Below are positions 1 to 8,655 of a DNA stretch of 64,000 nucleotides, piece by piece. The position numbers and the translations under genes were made by a program. The stretch is from JAEUKA01 sp035328405 (GTDB lineage Bacteria > Myxococcota_A > Polyangia > Palsa-1104 > JAEUJZ01): contig DAOLIT010000017.1 of assembly GCA_035328405.1 (NCBI GenBank), positions 16,008 through 80,007 on the forward strand. The letters are read 5' to 3'. Under the pieces are notes generated by a model. The model saw only the letters and a program-made list of their open reading frames with translations, was not told the origin of the DNA and ran no database searches. The first letter of the stretch is position 1. Each line of letters starts with the position of its first letter.

Positions 1-92
1 ACTACGTGGAGGGACTTCAAGGCGCAGGCTTCAAATTCCACAATCCGAATGTCAAATCGACCTGCGGCTGCGGGTCGAGCTTCTCGGTGTAA
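1..92 (+). CDS. A-type Fe-S cluster carrier protein (HesB/IscA/ErpA family), C-terminal fragment
   Basis: Only the last 29 codons are in the window; the gene begins before base 1. The readable frame ends in NPNVKSTCGCGSSFSV followed by TAA. The CGCG pair of cysteines near the C-terminus is the family signature; with an upstream cysteine they bind the iron or cluster. The SSFS ending resembles ErpA-type more than IscA-type carriers. Such proteins hand Fe-S clusters to apo-enzymes in the cytoplasm. Nothing can be said about its start or operon. Confidence 0.8.
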   Translation, partial: YVEGLQGAGFKFHNPNVKSTCGCGSSFSV

Positions 93-278
93 GACACACC
101 CCCGCCGCTTTTTTCCCCACCCTGTCTGTATCTTCCTCACGCTGTAGGTCTTTTCGTTCCTTGTAGACTGCAAGCAATGTCAAACGGTTCGGTCGCGCCC
201 GAGTGTTTGGGCCGGGGCCCGTGGGTTCGTCGCAGAGCGGCGTGGTAGACTCGCTGCATTTTCCGACTGGAGTGTACG

Positions 279-1862
279 ATGAGCCAGGGCAAACCCATGC
301 AGCTTGGTCGCTATGAAAATTTGCAACTTCTGGGGCAGGGCGGAATGGGGGCGGTGTATCGCGGTCATGACCCGTCTCTGCAACGGACTGTGGCGATCAA
401 AGTGATGCTGGGCCAAAACCCGGAGTTCCTGGCGCGTTTCGAGCGAGAAGCCCGGGCGGTGGCGAGGCTGTCTCATCCCAATGTGGTGCAGGTGTACGAC
501 TTTGGCCGAGACGAACAGAACAACCCGTTTTTCGTGATGGAACTTCTGCCGGGGCGTTCGCTGGACAGTTTGCTGAAGGAAAAAGGGCCGTTGCCACCTG
601 TGAAAGTGGTGGATGTGTTGCGGCAGGCGGCAGACGGACTGCAAGCGGCGCACGCGGTGGGCATCATTCACCGAGACATCAAGCCGCACAACCTGATGCT
701 TGATGACAGCGGGAATGTGAAAATCGTGGATTTTGGCATCGCACGGGACACAGGCTCGACGGATGAATTGACTTCGACCCAGGCGACACCGGGGACACTT
801 CACTACATGGCACCGGAGGTGTTGTCGGGGCAACCGGCGGATGCGCGGGCGGATATTTATGCGCTGGGACTCGTGGGGTTTCATTTGCTGGCGGGCAAAC
901 CGCCGTTTACGGGGCCTAGCGCAGTCGCGGTGGCGATGAAGCAAATCAACGAGCCGTTGCCGGATTTGCGAGACGAAGTGCCGGGGGTGCCGAGTTCGTT
1001 GCGACGATTGATCGAGCGGATGACGGAAAAACGTCCTGAATCGCGGGCGCAAACGTGTCAGGAAGTGGTCAAAGAGGCGTCGCTGATTGCACACGAACTG
1101 ATTGTCGGGCACACGTCTCCGTCGCATCCTCCGAAAGGTGGGCGGGGTTCGCGCGGGATCTTGTGGGGAGCGGCTGGGTGCGGGATTGTGGTCGCGGCGG
1201 TGCTCATGATGGTGGTGGGAAAAGGGAAGCGCAACGCCCACACGGCGCGGGCCGGGCAAGACGTTGTCAAGACGGAAACGCCTGATCCGGGGCCGCCTCA
1301 CCATGCAGAGCATCGGCCAAATCCGCCGATTCCTGCCGGGACGCCGCAACCTCAGGTGACAGTGACGGCAAACCCAACGCCTCCACCTGGAAAATTAAAA
1401 CGGCGTCCAAACCAAGGGCCGCTGCGGGTGGCGGTGCTCAAATTCAAAAATCTGGCGCAGAATCCCGAAATAACGGTGCTTCAAGAAGGATTGGGCGAGG
1501 CGCTGATGGATGCGATCATCCACGAACCGTCGCTGAAGCAAAAACTCAGGGTGTTGGAACGAAACCAGTTTGATGAACAGAACCTGGTTGAACTTTTGCG
1601 CGGCAAAGCGGACTACATGGACCCATACGCGGCTGTGGAGATTGGGAAAATCATCGGTGCGGAAGTGATCGTGCAGGGTTCGTTTGAGAAGCAGGGGAAC
1701 CTGTTGCGTGTGACCACACGGATTACCTCTCTGCGAGAGGGCGATGTGCTGGACAGCGCGGTCGAGATCGTTCCGTACAGTGACCAGTCGGAAAGACTGC
1801 GCGCGGGAGACCTGGTTGCGGAGAAAATCAAGAAACGTTTTTTGGCTCTAGTGGCAGATTAG
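279..1862 (+). CDS. Membrane-anchored Ser/Thr protein kinase with C-terminal CsgG/TolB-like domain
   Basis: A 527-residue Hanks-type kinase. The N-terminal catalytic domain (about 10-270) has an intact glycine loop (GQGGMG, 19-24), the VAIK lysine at 41, catalytic HRD at 131-133 followed by KPHN, DFG at 151-153 and an APEVL motif, so it should be active. A basic, Pro/Gly-rich stretch leads to one transmembrane helix at about 294-314. A Pro-rich linker then leads to a domain from about 383 beginning LRVAVLKFKN, which looks like the CsgG/FlgO/TolB-N-like fold used by periplasmic proteins. The layout implies a cytoplasmic kinase with an extracytoplasmic sensor or binding domain. The DAB pump genes start 13 bp downstream on the same strand, so co-transcription is likely. 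The kinase assignment is firm; the C-terminal domain name is less so. Confidence 0.88.
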   Translation: MSQGKPMQLGRYENLQLLGQGGMGAVYRGHDPSLQRTVAIKVMLGQNPEFLARFEREARAVARLSHPNVVQVYDFGRDEQNNPFFVMELLPGRSLDSLLKEKGPLPPVKVVDVLRQAADGLQAAHAVGIIHRDIKPHNLMLDDSGNVKIVDFGIARDTGSTDELTSTQATPGTLHYMAPEVLSGQPADARADIYALGLVGFHLLAGKPPFTGPSAVAVAMKQINEPLPDLRDEVPGVPSSLRRLIERMTEKRPESRAQTCQEVVKEASLIAHELIVGHTSPSHPPKGGRGSRGILWGAAGCGIVVAAVLMMVVGKGKRNAHTARAGQDVVKTETPDPGPPHHAEHRPNPPIPAGTPQPQVTVTANPTPPPGKLKRRPNQGPLRVAVLKFKNLAQNPEITVLQEGLGEALMDAIIHEPSLKQKLRVLERNQFDEQNLVELLRGKADYMDPYAAVEIGKIIGAEVIVQGSFEKQGNLLRVTTRITSLREGDVLDSAVEIVPYSDQSERLRAGDLVAEKIKKRFLALVAD

Positions 1863-1875
1863 GCAATTTTGGGCG

Positions 1876-4800
1876 ATGGAAACGACAGACGATCATGGCG
1901 ACGATGGGGACGAGGGCGACGAACGAAACGCACATGGCCACACAGACCGACTAGGCCGTGTGCGCAAAGCAGTCCGGCACGCAGCGCATCTTCTGCCGAG
2001 CCAGGCTCCGTTGGAAGTGTTCGTTCACCACAACACGCTGCACGCTTTTGAGGGGAAACCGTTTTTCGAGGCACTCGCGGATGCGGAAGAACGGCTGTCT
2101 GTGAAAACGCTGCTCCCAGAACGAACGTACCGGGATGCGTTGAAACGGGGCCGGATCACGAAAGCGGAGGTGGAGTGGGCGTTGTCGAACGCAGGTGTTT
2201 TGGGTCAGGACAAAAACTGGCCCGAGCAGCTTGTGAGGAAAGAGGCGCTCGCATACCTGATGATGCGACACAGTTTGCGCGAAACAACGGCGGCGGGTGC
2301 GTCGTTTCTGGTTCACGAGACGGATGCCCTCGAGATGCTTCGCCGCGATGTGCCCGCATCGGCTCGGGAACGGCTTTTAGCAGACGGCGGCGCAGGTGGT
2401 GCGGCGCACAACAGCGAACGTGAACGCGCAGTGGCAAGGTCGCTGTGGGAAACGTGTGCGGGGCTTGTGGCGCAGTCTTTTGCGGCTCTGGATTTGCCGA
2501 CGACGACAAACGCGCGACCGGCGTTTTTTCGGGTGCTTTTGACGACGTTGACTGGTTCGGACCCGTGTTTTTTGGCTCATCAAACGCTGATTCCTTTTGC
2601 GGCAGCCTTTTTGGATCGAGGAGAGGCGCAGTGGTCGATGTCGGACAGGATGCGCGGCTTCTACCTGTGCTTTGAGTCTGTGGTGACGACGGGGCTTGTC
2701 GTGCGGCCAGCGTGGGGGCGCGAGCTTGGGACACGGATCAAGCAACACCTTCGGGAGCATTTCGATGCGGAACACGAGGTGTTGTCGCTGTTGGACGAGC
2801 TGGGTATCGAGGACGACGAAATCGAGGAATACCTAACGCATACACTGCTGCATCTTCGAGGGTGGGCAGGCATGTTTGCGCGGCTGGAGCAGTCGCAAGA
2901 TCCGGTGCTGCACGAGGTGGCGTCGGTACGGCTGGTCGATTTTTTGGCGGTGCTTTTGGAACTCGAGGCGATGTCGTTTTTGGATGTGGCGCGGCAAAAC
3001 GGATATTCCGGCACGGCGAAAGGTCTTTTGGGGTGGCTGCGCAGCAAGGTCCAGACCAAACCAACGAAGCTCGAGAAAGAACCGCTGATGTGGGCTCTGT
3101 TTCAGCTTGTTCAAGTGGCAGGAATCAGGCCGGACGAGTTGAAGACACTGAGCAACGACGAGGCGCGGGCGGTGTTGTCGTTTGTGGCGGGTTTTTCGGA
3201 AAAAGAGCGGCTTCCGATCTGGCAGGTCGCGTATGAACGGCACTATCGAGACGAGCTGCTGGGCGGTCTGTCGGGTCTTGTGGAATACAAAGCGGAACAG
3301 AGAGAAAAGTGCGGCCCGACGGAAAAACAGCCCAAAAAGATGCAAGTCCTGTGTTGTTTTGACGACCGTGAGGAGTCTTTTCGACGGCATTTGGAAGCAA
3401 CCTCAGAGGACATCGAAACGCTGGGAACTGCGGGTTTTTTCAACCTGGCGATGGCGTATCAGGGACTGGACGATCCGACGACCTTTCCGCTGTGTCCGGT
3501 CGTGGTCACGCCGAAACACAAAGTGGTGGAACAGGCGATTGACGGAGGCGAAACGGCGCTGGCGAAAAGGAAACAGCGTCGAGCTCGGTGGCACAAGATG
3601 ACGCTTGCGTACAAAACGGGCACGAGATCGCTTGTGTGGGGCTCGCTTGTGACGGCGGCGAGCGGTTTGTGGACGGCTGTGCCTCTTTTGCTAACGGTGT
3701 TTGCTCCAGGCTTTTGGGCGTGGCTGAGGAGAGAAGCGAAAAAGACGATGTTGCCGCAGGTCAAAACGCAGCTTTCGGTGCGCACAAACGACGCGCGCGG
3801 CGATGCGGGGCTTTGGCAAGGCTTTACCATCGAGGAAAAGGCGGAACGAGTGGGGACTTTGCTCGAAAATGTGGGGCTCACGCGGAACTTTGCGGACCTT
3901 GTGGTGTTGCTCGGGCACGATTCGCACAGTGTGAACAATCCGCATTTTGCGGCGTATGCGTGCGGCGCGTGCGGCGGGCGCAGCGGAGGTCCGAATGCAC
4001 GCCTGTTTGCGCGAATGGCGAACCGGAGGGAGGTGCGCGCTCTTTTGCGCAAACGTGGCATCGACATCCCAGACAGCACGCAGTTTGTCGGTGGGGTTCA
4101 CGATACGTGCGATGACGAAGTGACTTTTTTCGACGTGGACCAGTTTCCGCACGAGACCAGGCGTCTTCTTCACGAGCAACGGCCTCACTTTTCAAAGGCG
4201 CTTTCGGAAAATGCGAAAGAACGGGTTCGGCGTTTTGAGACGGCACCGCTCAGCATCCGTGCAAACGAGGCAAAGCATCACGTCGAAGAACGCGCGGCTG
4301 ACCTGAGCCAAGCGCGCCCTGAACTTGGACATGCGACGATTGCTGCGGCTGTGGTGGGACGGCGCTCAGCGTCGAAAGGTCTATTTTTGGACCGGCGGGT
4401 TTTCTTGATTTCTTACGACCCGACGATCGATGCGTCGGGCGCGATTTTGGAACGCTTGCTGCTGGCGGCGTTGCCGGTCGGGGCGGGCATCAACTTGGAA
4501 TACTTTTTTTCGGCGGTGGACAACGAGCGTTTGGGTGCTGGAACGAAATTGCCGCACAACGTAACGGGGCTCTTCGGGGTGATGAACGGGGCGTGCAGCG
4601 ATTTGAGGACGGGTTTGCCGTCGCAAATGATCGAAATTCACGAGCCGGTGCGCTTGCAAATTGTGATTGAGCAGCGACCGAGTCTGTTGCAGGCGGTGCT
4701 GGAGCGGCAGCCCAACATCGCGGCGTTTGTGAAAAACGAATGGGTGGCGGTGATGTCGCTCGACCCGGAAACAGGTGCCTTGCAGGAGTTCGATCCGCAG

Positions 4801-4956
4801 CGGGGTTTTGTGCCGTGGCGGCGAGTGGATGAGTCGGTGTCGCAAACATTGCCTCGCGCCAAGAGGTGGGCGGATTGGTTTCATGCGAGTCGCACGTTTT
4901 TGCCTCCTGCTTTGTTGGACGGACACGACGGCAAGATGTCGGAGCGTGCGACATGA
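1876..4956 (+). CDS. dabA: DabA-type inorganic carbon transport subunit (DUF2309/UPF0753)
   Basis: 1026 residues. DabA proteins are zinc-containing, carbonic-anhydrase-like subunits that pair with a proton-conducting membrane subunit to accumulate bicarbonate. The four expected zinc-site residues are visible: Cys494 and Asp496 in CCFDDREES, His681 in LLGHDSHS, and Cys696 in CGACGG. The last two are 15 residues apart, as in the characterised Halothiobacillus protein. The sequence is full length with no long hydrophobic stretch, fitting a peripheral cytoplasmic subunit. The start has little Shine-Dalgarno support, but the frame is open throughout. Its stop overlaps the next start in an ATGA, so the pump genes are translationally coupled. 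In heterotrophs such pumps are thought to supply bicarbonate for anaplerosis. Confidence 0.9.
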   Translation: METTDDHGDDGDEGDERNAHGHTDRLGRVRKAVRHAAHLLPSQAPLEVFVHHNTLHAFEGKPFFEALADAEERLSVKTLLPERTYRDALKRGRITKAEVEWALSNAGVLGQDKNWPEQLVRKEALAYLMMRHSLRETTAAGASFLVHETDALEMLRRDVPASARERLLADGGAGGAAHNSERERAVARSLWETCAGLVAQSFAALDLPTTTNARPAFFRVLLTTLTGSDPCFLAHQTLIPFAAAFLDRGEAQWSMSDRMRGFYLCFESVVTTGLVVRPAWGRELGTRIKQHLREHFDAEHEVLSLLDELGIEDDEIEEYLTHTLLHLRGWAGMFARLEQSQDPVLHEVASVRLVDFLAVLLELEAMSFLDVARQNGYSGTAKGLLGWLRSKVQTKPTKLEKEPLMWALFQLVQVAGIRPDELKTLSNDEARAVLSFVAGFSEKERLPIWQVAYERHYRDELLGGLSGLVEYKAEQREKCGPTEKQPKKMQVLCCFDDREESFRRHLEATSEDIETLGTAGFFNLAMAYQGLDDPTTFPLCPVVVTPKHKVVEQAIDGGETALAKRKQRRARWHKMTLAYKTGTRSLVWGSLVTAASGLWTAVPLLLTVFAPGFWAWLRREAKKTMLPQVKTQLSVRTNDARGDAGLWQGFTIEEKAERVGTLLENVGLTRNFADLVVLLGHDSHSVNNPHFAAYACGACGGRSGGPNARLFARMANRREVRALLRKRGIDIPDSTQFVGGVHDTCDDEVTFFDVDQFPHETRRLLHEQRPHFSKALSENAKERVRRFETAPLSIRANEAKHHVEERAADLSQARPELGHATIAAAVVGRRSASKGLFLDRRVFLISYDPTIDASGAILERLLLAALPVGAGINLEYFFSAVDNERLGAGTKLPHNVTGLFGVMNGACSDLRTGLPSQMIEIHEPVRLQIVIEQRPSLLQAVLERQPNIAAFVKNEWVAVMSLDPETGALQEFDPQRGFVPWRRVDESVSQTLPRAKRWADWFHASRTFLPPALLDGHDGKMSERAT

Positions 4957-6281
4957 CGACCAGCCAAGCCTTGTGGTCCTTTGCTGCGCTGTCGCCTGCT
5001 TGGCCAGCGGCAGGTGCGCTGCTCGTCGGTGGACTGTCGCTTGTTTGCAAAAAAACAGAGGAGAAACACGTTGTCTGGATTTCGCAAACGGCGCTGTGGC
5101 TTCTGTTGTTGTCGGTGTTGGTCGGCAGCGGTTTGTGGTTTTTCGAGGGCGGCAAACCTGTCGATTTGCGCGTGCTGGATCTGTACCAAAGCGGCGACTA
5201 TTCGCTGACACTGCGGCTGTACTTCGATTTCGCGAGCGTGCCCATTTCGGTGGTCGCTGCGGTGCTGATTTTGGCGACAAGCCGATTTGCGGAACGATAC
5301 CTGCATCGAGAGGCGGGCTTTTTGCGGTTTTTCGCGCTGATGCTGACGTTTGCAGCGGGCGTGATGATGCTGCTGCTTGGCGGGAGTTTTGACCTTTTGC
5401 TGGCGGGCTGGGAAGTCGTGGGTTGGACGTCGGTGTTGCTCGTGGGCTTCTTTCACGAACGAACCGGGCCGGTGCGGGCTGCGTCGCGTGTGCTGGTGAC
5501 GTATCGGCTGTGCGACGTGGGTCTGTTGGTGGGTGCGGTTGCGCTTCACGGTGCCATGCACAGCACGGAGTATCTGGACGTGATGCCTCACCTCGCGGCG
5601 TTTTCGAGCCACAGTCGCATCTTGTTCATCGGTCTGGCTTTCTTGGTGGCCGCGATGGGCAAATCGGCGCAGTTTCCGGTGGGCGGATGGTTGCCGCGCG
5701 CGATGGAAGGGCCAACAGCGTCGAGCGCAGTCTTTTACGGTGGTTTGTCGGTACACATGGGCATCTACCTGCTCATTCGAGCGGAGCCGCTTCTGCAACA
5801 GTCGGTTTTGCTGCAAGCGGCGGTGGTGGTTGTGGGTGGGACAACGGCGGTGATGGCGGGGCTTTCAGGACAGGTATGCGCGGACGCGAAAACGAATCTG
5901 GCCTACGCGACGATCAGCCAAGTCGGGCTCATGTTTGTTGAAGTCGGTTTGGGATTTCCCAAGCTGGCCCTTTTGCACTTGGTCACACATTCTGTGCTGA
6001 GGTACTACCAATTTCTGCGCACGCCCTCGACGCTTCAGGATGCACTCCTGCGTCGGCAAGCGGGAATCGCTCCTGAGCTTGAGTCGCGGACGTTTTTGGG
6101 CAGCGGTTTCTTGTATCGGCTGGCGATTGAGCGTTTTGCGGTGGATTCGTCGCTGGACCGGTGGATCGCTCGGCCTGTGTTGTCTTTGGCGAAAACAATC
6201 GAGGCTTACGAGACGCGGTTGGGGGCGTTTCTTTCTGGCTCGCAGGGGTCCCAAGACGACAACCAGGAGCAGACGCGATGA
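4953..6281 (+). CDS. dabB: DabB-like proton-conducting membrane subunit (NuoL/Mrp antiporter family)
   Basis: 442 residues counted from the ATG that overlaps the dabA stop; upstream starts in the frame lie inside dabA. The protein is almost entirely hydrophobic helices of the proton-conducting transporter family (PF00361). Family landmarks are present: a TM5-like WEVVGW with its glutamate, GKSAQFPVGGWLPRAMEGPT with the TM7 lysine, and KTNLAYATISQVG. The region after that is shorter and more degenerate than in NuoL: the usual HAxFKA helix reads HSVLRYYQF and few helices follow. It should carry protons or cations across the inner membrane to drive DabA. Its stop overlaps the next gene by ATGA. 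Confidence 0.82.
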   Translation: MTTSQALWSFAALSPAWPAAGALLVGGLSLVCKKTEEKHVVWISQTALWLLLLSVLVGSGLWFFEGGKPVDLRVLDLYQSGDYSLTLRLYFDFASVPISVVAAVLILATSRFAERYLHREAGFLRFFALMLTFAAGVMMLLLGGSFDLLLAGWEVVGWTSVLLVGFFHERTGPVRAASRVLVTYRLCDVGLLVGAVALHGAMHSTEYLDVMPHLAAFSSHSRILFIGLAFLVAAMGKSAQFPVGGWLPRAMEGPTASSAVFYGGLSVHMGIYLLIRAEPLLQQSVLLQAAVVVVGGTTAVMAGLSGQVCADAKTNLAYATISQVGLMFVEVGLGFPKLALLHLVTHSVLRYYQFLRTPSTLQDALLRRQAGIAPELESRTFLGSGFLYRLAIERFAVDSSLDRWIARPVLSLAKTIEAYETRLGAFLSGSQGSQDDNQEQTR

Positions 6282-7864
6282 ACGCGAACCTTGTGCTGTT
6301 TTCCTCGATTTGGGTGTTGCCGCTATTGATGTCTCTGGTGTTGGGCGTGGTCCGTTCCGAAAAGGTGGCGCGCGGTTTGGCGGTTGCAACAGCGGCGACG
6401 GTACTGTTTTTGTCGTCGTGGGCGCTGGCGAAGGACGTTGTGACGCATACGTTTTCTCGCACGGAAGCGATGTGGGCACCAACGTTGCTCGGGATTCGGT
6501 ATCACTTGGGCATCGATGGTCTGAGCGCGGTGGTTTTGCCCGTCGCAGCGGTGGTGGTTCTGGCTGTGCTGTGTGCTTCGCCGCGCAAAGTGCTCACAAA
6601 CTCGCTGTGCCGACAGATTTTGCTGACGGAGAGCCTGCTTCTGGGCGTGCTGTTGTCGCTGGATTTGAGCATCCTGACGCTGTTCTGGATTACGTCGCTG
6701 TGGCCGCTTTTTCGGGAGTTGCGAAAGCGAAAAGAATACGGTGCGGCGCGCATGATGGGGCTCATGGGAGGGCTCAGTTCGCTGCCGATGGTGATTTTGC
6801 TGGTGCTGTTGTGGGTGCAAAAAGCGAAAACCGGTGCTGCGTCAGAAACTCCGTTCGATTTGGCGGCGCTTGCGCAAAGACAGCTTGCCGATCCTTTGCC
6901 GGATGTGCTGGGAGGGCTCGTGATCGCCGGGGCGCTGATTCGGATGGGGAGTTTTCCGTTTCATTTGTGGTTTCTGTCTTTGTCCGAACGTGCTCCGACG
7001 CCGCTCACGCTGACGGCGTTTGCGACGCCGCTGGGTCTGTTTGTGATGACGCGGATTCCGATGCCGCTGTTTCCCGGTTTGTTTGTGCGAGCGGTGCCGC
7101 TTTTGCTGTGGCTGGGGCTGATTTCCGCGACGTATGGGGCGGCGCTGGCGCTGGTTCAAACGGACCTGCGGCGGTTGCTTGGGTACTTCTGGATGAGCCA
7201 ACAAGGTTTTCTGTTGGCGGGAATCGCGGCGTTGAATGCGCCGGGGGTCAGCGGTGCGCTGATTCACGCGCTGGGCACGGTGGTGGTTCGTACGGGTCTT
7301 GCGCTGTTGATTGGGTCGATTCTTTTGCGCGCGGGCACGACGGACATGCGGAGACTTGGCGGACTGGTTCGGACTGCACCGCAAATGGCGGCGGGCTTTT
7401 TGCTGTTGTCGGTGGCGGCGGTCGGAGCACCTGCCACGCTCGGTTTTGTGTCGGAGGACTTGTTGACGCAGGGTTTGCTCGAACATCACGAAATTGCGGC
7501 GCTTGTGGTGCTTCTGACGACGGCGCTCAACGGAATCGTGTTGTTTCAGGCGTTTTCGCGCGTGTTTTTGGGTGAGGCCGTGGCGACATTTTCCCGTCCG
7601 CACGCTTTTTTGGATTTGTTGCCCCGCGAGCGTTTTGTGGCGGTCGCGCTGTTCGGAATGTTGCTGGTCGGAGGCCTTGTGCCCGCACCTCTTTTGGCTG
7701 TGCGGACCTCTGTCGTGGAAGCACTGCATGCGATAGACAAGGAAAAATCCCCGATCGACAACCTGCATGGAACGCCGGCGCATTCTGACTCGCGATCGTC
7801 GGATGTTGACCATGATCAAGTGAAACAACGTGCCGCAGCTTCGACCCATACAGGTCATTCCTAA
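6278..7864 (+). CDS. Second complex-I-like membrane subunit (NuoM/NuoN-like) of the DAB operon
   Basis: 528 residues from the ATG overlapping the preceding stop; longer starts would lie inside dabB. It is polytopic, with about 13 or 14 hydrophobic segments. Recognisable family stretches are RMGSFPFHLWFLSLSERAPT, which aligns with the NuoM KMPxxPxHxWLPDAHxxAPT region with Arg in place of the key Lys, and QTDLRRLLGYFWMSQQGFLL. The C-terminus ends in a short charged, Asp/His/Ser-rich tail. Most described DAB pumps have one membrane subunit, so a second distinct antiporter-like subunit in the same overlapping operon is unusual. It could extend the proton path or replace the shortened C-terminal part of the upstream protein; that is inference. 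Confidence 0.75.
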   Translation: MNANLVLFSSIWVLPLLMSLVLGVVRSEKVARGLAVATAATVLFLSSWALAKDVVTHTFSRTEAMWAPTLLGIRYHLGIDGLSAVVLPVAAVVVLAVLCASPRKVLTNSLCRQILLTESLLLGVLLSLDLSILTLFWITSLWPLFRELRKRKEYGAARMMGLMGGLSSLPMVILLVLLWVQKAKTGAASETPFDLAALAQRQLADPLPDVLGGLVIAGALIRMGSFPFHLWFLSLSERAPTPLTLTAFATPLGLFVMTRIPMPLFPGLFVRAVPLLLWLGLISATYGAALALVQTDLRRLLGYFWMSQQGFLLAGIAALNAPGVSGALIHALGTVVVRTGLALLIGSILLRAGTTDMRRLGGLVRTAPQMAAGFLLLSVAAVGAPATLGFVSEDLLTQGLLEHHEIAALVVLLTTALNGIVLFQAFSRVFLGEAVATFSRPHAFLDLLPRERFVAVALFGMLLVGGLVPAPLLAVRTSVVEALHAIDKEKSPIDNLHGTPAHSDSRSSDVDHDQVKQRAAASTHTGHS

Positions 7865-7922
7865 CAAGTTGCTGTGCAACGCTCTTGCTTCTTGGTCGCA
7901 CTACGGGTTACTACTACCTTTG

Positions 7923-7942
7923 GCTGCCGGTCCGTCGGCAAT
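7923..7942 (+). promoter_or_regulatory. Small hairpin in the infC leader
   Basis: The 134 bases between the DAB operon and infC hold one clear short hairpin: TGCCG pairs with CGGCA around a GTCCGT loop, about 57 bases ahead of the probable infC start. There is no U-tract, so it is not a classical terminator. It may be part of the leader through which IF3 controls its own synthesis. Only the base pairing is visible; the regulatory role is a guess. Confidence 0.25.
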
Positions 7943-7998
7943 CGGTCGATGAGTTTGCTGGTGGCCTTTGAAAAACCAATCCAATTGGAGCCACGACC

Positions 7999-8637
7999 CT
8001 GAGACCAGATAGCCGCCCTTCTCCCGCTGAACAGTATCGAGTCAACCACCGCATCCGCATTCCCCGCGTCCGAGTGATCGGCAGCGACGGACAACAGATC
8101 GGCATACTAGAGACACCCGACGCGCTTCGCCAAGCCCGCGAGGAGGGTCTCGATTTGGTCGAGATTTCGCCCAAAGCCGTGCCGCCCGTCTGCAAGATCA
8201 TGGATTACGGGCGTTTCAAGTACGAAACGGCCAAAAAGGAACGCGAGGAGCGGCAAAAACGAACCGTGATTGAAGTCAAGGAGATGAAGTTTCGCCCCAA
8301 GACCGACGGTCACGATTTCGACTTTAAGGTGAAACACATCCGCGAGTTTCTCTCGGAGGGAAACAAAGCGAAGCTGGTGATCCAGTTCCGAGGCCGCGAG
8401 ATTGTTCACCCGGAAGTCGGACAAAACGTGCTCCGCCGGGTTGTTGAAGCGTGCCAAGACATCGGCGCAGTGGAACAGCCCGCGATGATGGAAGGGCGAC
8501 GAATGCTGATGATCATCGGCCCCAAACCGTCGAACGTGGTGAAGCCAAAAGTGACGACGACTGCGCCTGCGGGACCTGGGCCAGTCTCTGCGCCTGTGGT
8601 TCCCGTCATGGCGTCTCCGCCAAAAGACGAGCGGTAA
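7999..8637 (+). CDS. infC: Translation initiation factor IF-3, probable CUG start
   Basis: IF-3 binds the 30S subunit and proofreads start-codon choice. The reading matches the family along its length: REEGLDLVEISPKAVPPVCK, DYGRFKYE and the C-domain IQFRGREIVHPE. A GTG at 8074 would remove the conserved N-terminal strand (VNHRIRIPRVRVIGSDG) that is open in frame upstream. The only good upstream start is CTG at 7999, with GGAG ending eight bases before it; the next in-frame stop upstream is at 7969. Non-AUG infC starts are a known autoregulatory device because IF-3 discriminates against them. A Pro/Ala/Val-rich tail of about 35 residues follows the core. Unusually, rpmI and rplT do not follow; a convergent gene does. 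Confidence 0.88.
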   Translation: MRPDSRPSPAEQYRVNHRIRIPRVRVIGSDGQQIGILETPDALRQAREEGLDLVEISPKAVPPVCKIMDYGRFKYETAKKEREERQKRTVIEVKEMKFRPKTDGHDFDFKVKHIREFLSEGNKAKLVIQFRGREIVHPEVGQNVLRRVVEACQDIGAVEQPAMMEGRRMLMIIGPKPSNVVKPKVTTTAPAGPGPVSAPVVPVMASPPKDER

Positions 8638-8655
8638 CGAGCGGTTTTTCAGGCC

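Noticed and set aside
180..1349. Long minus-strand open frame opposite the kinase
   Set aside because: It mirrors the third-position GC bias of the kinase gene and is full of Arg/His/Pro with no domain. The same reasoning removes the other long antisense frames opposite dabA, the giant transglutaminase genes and nrdJ.
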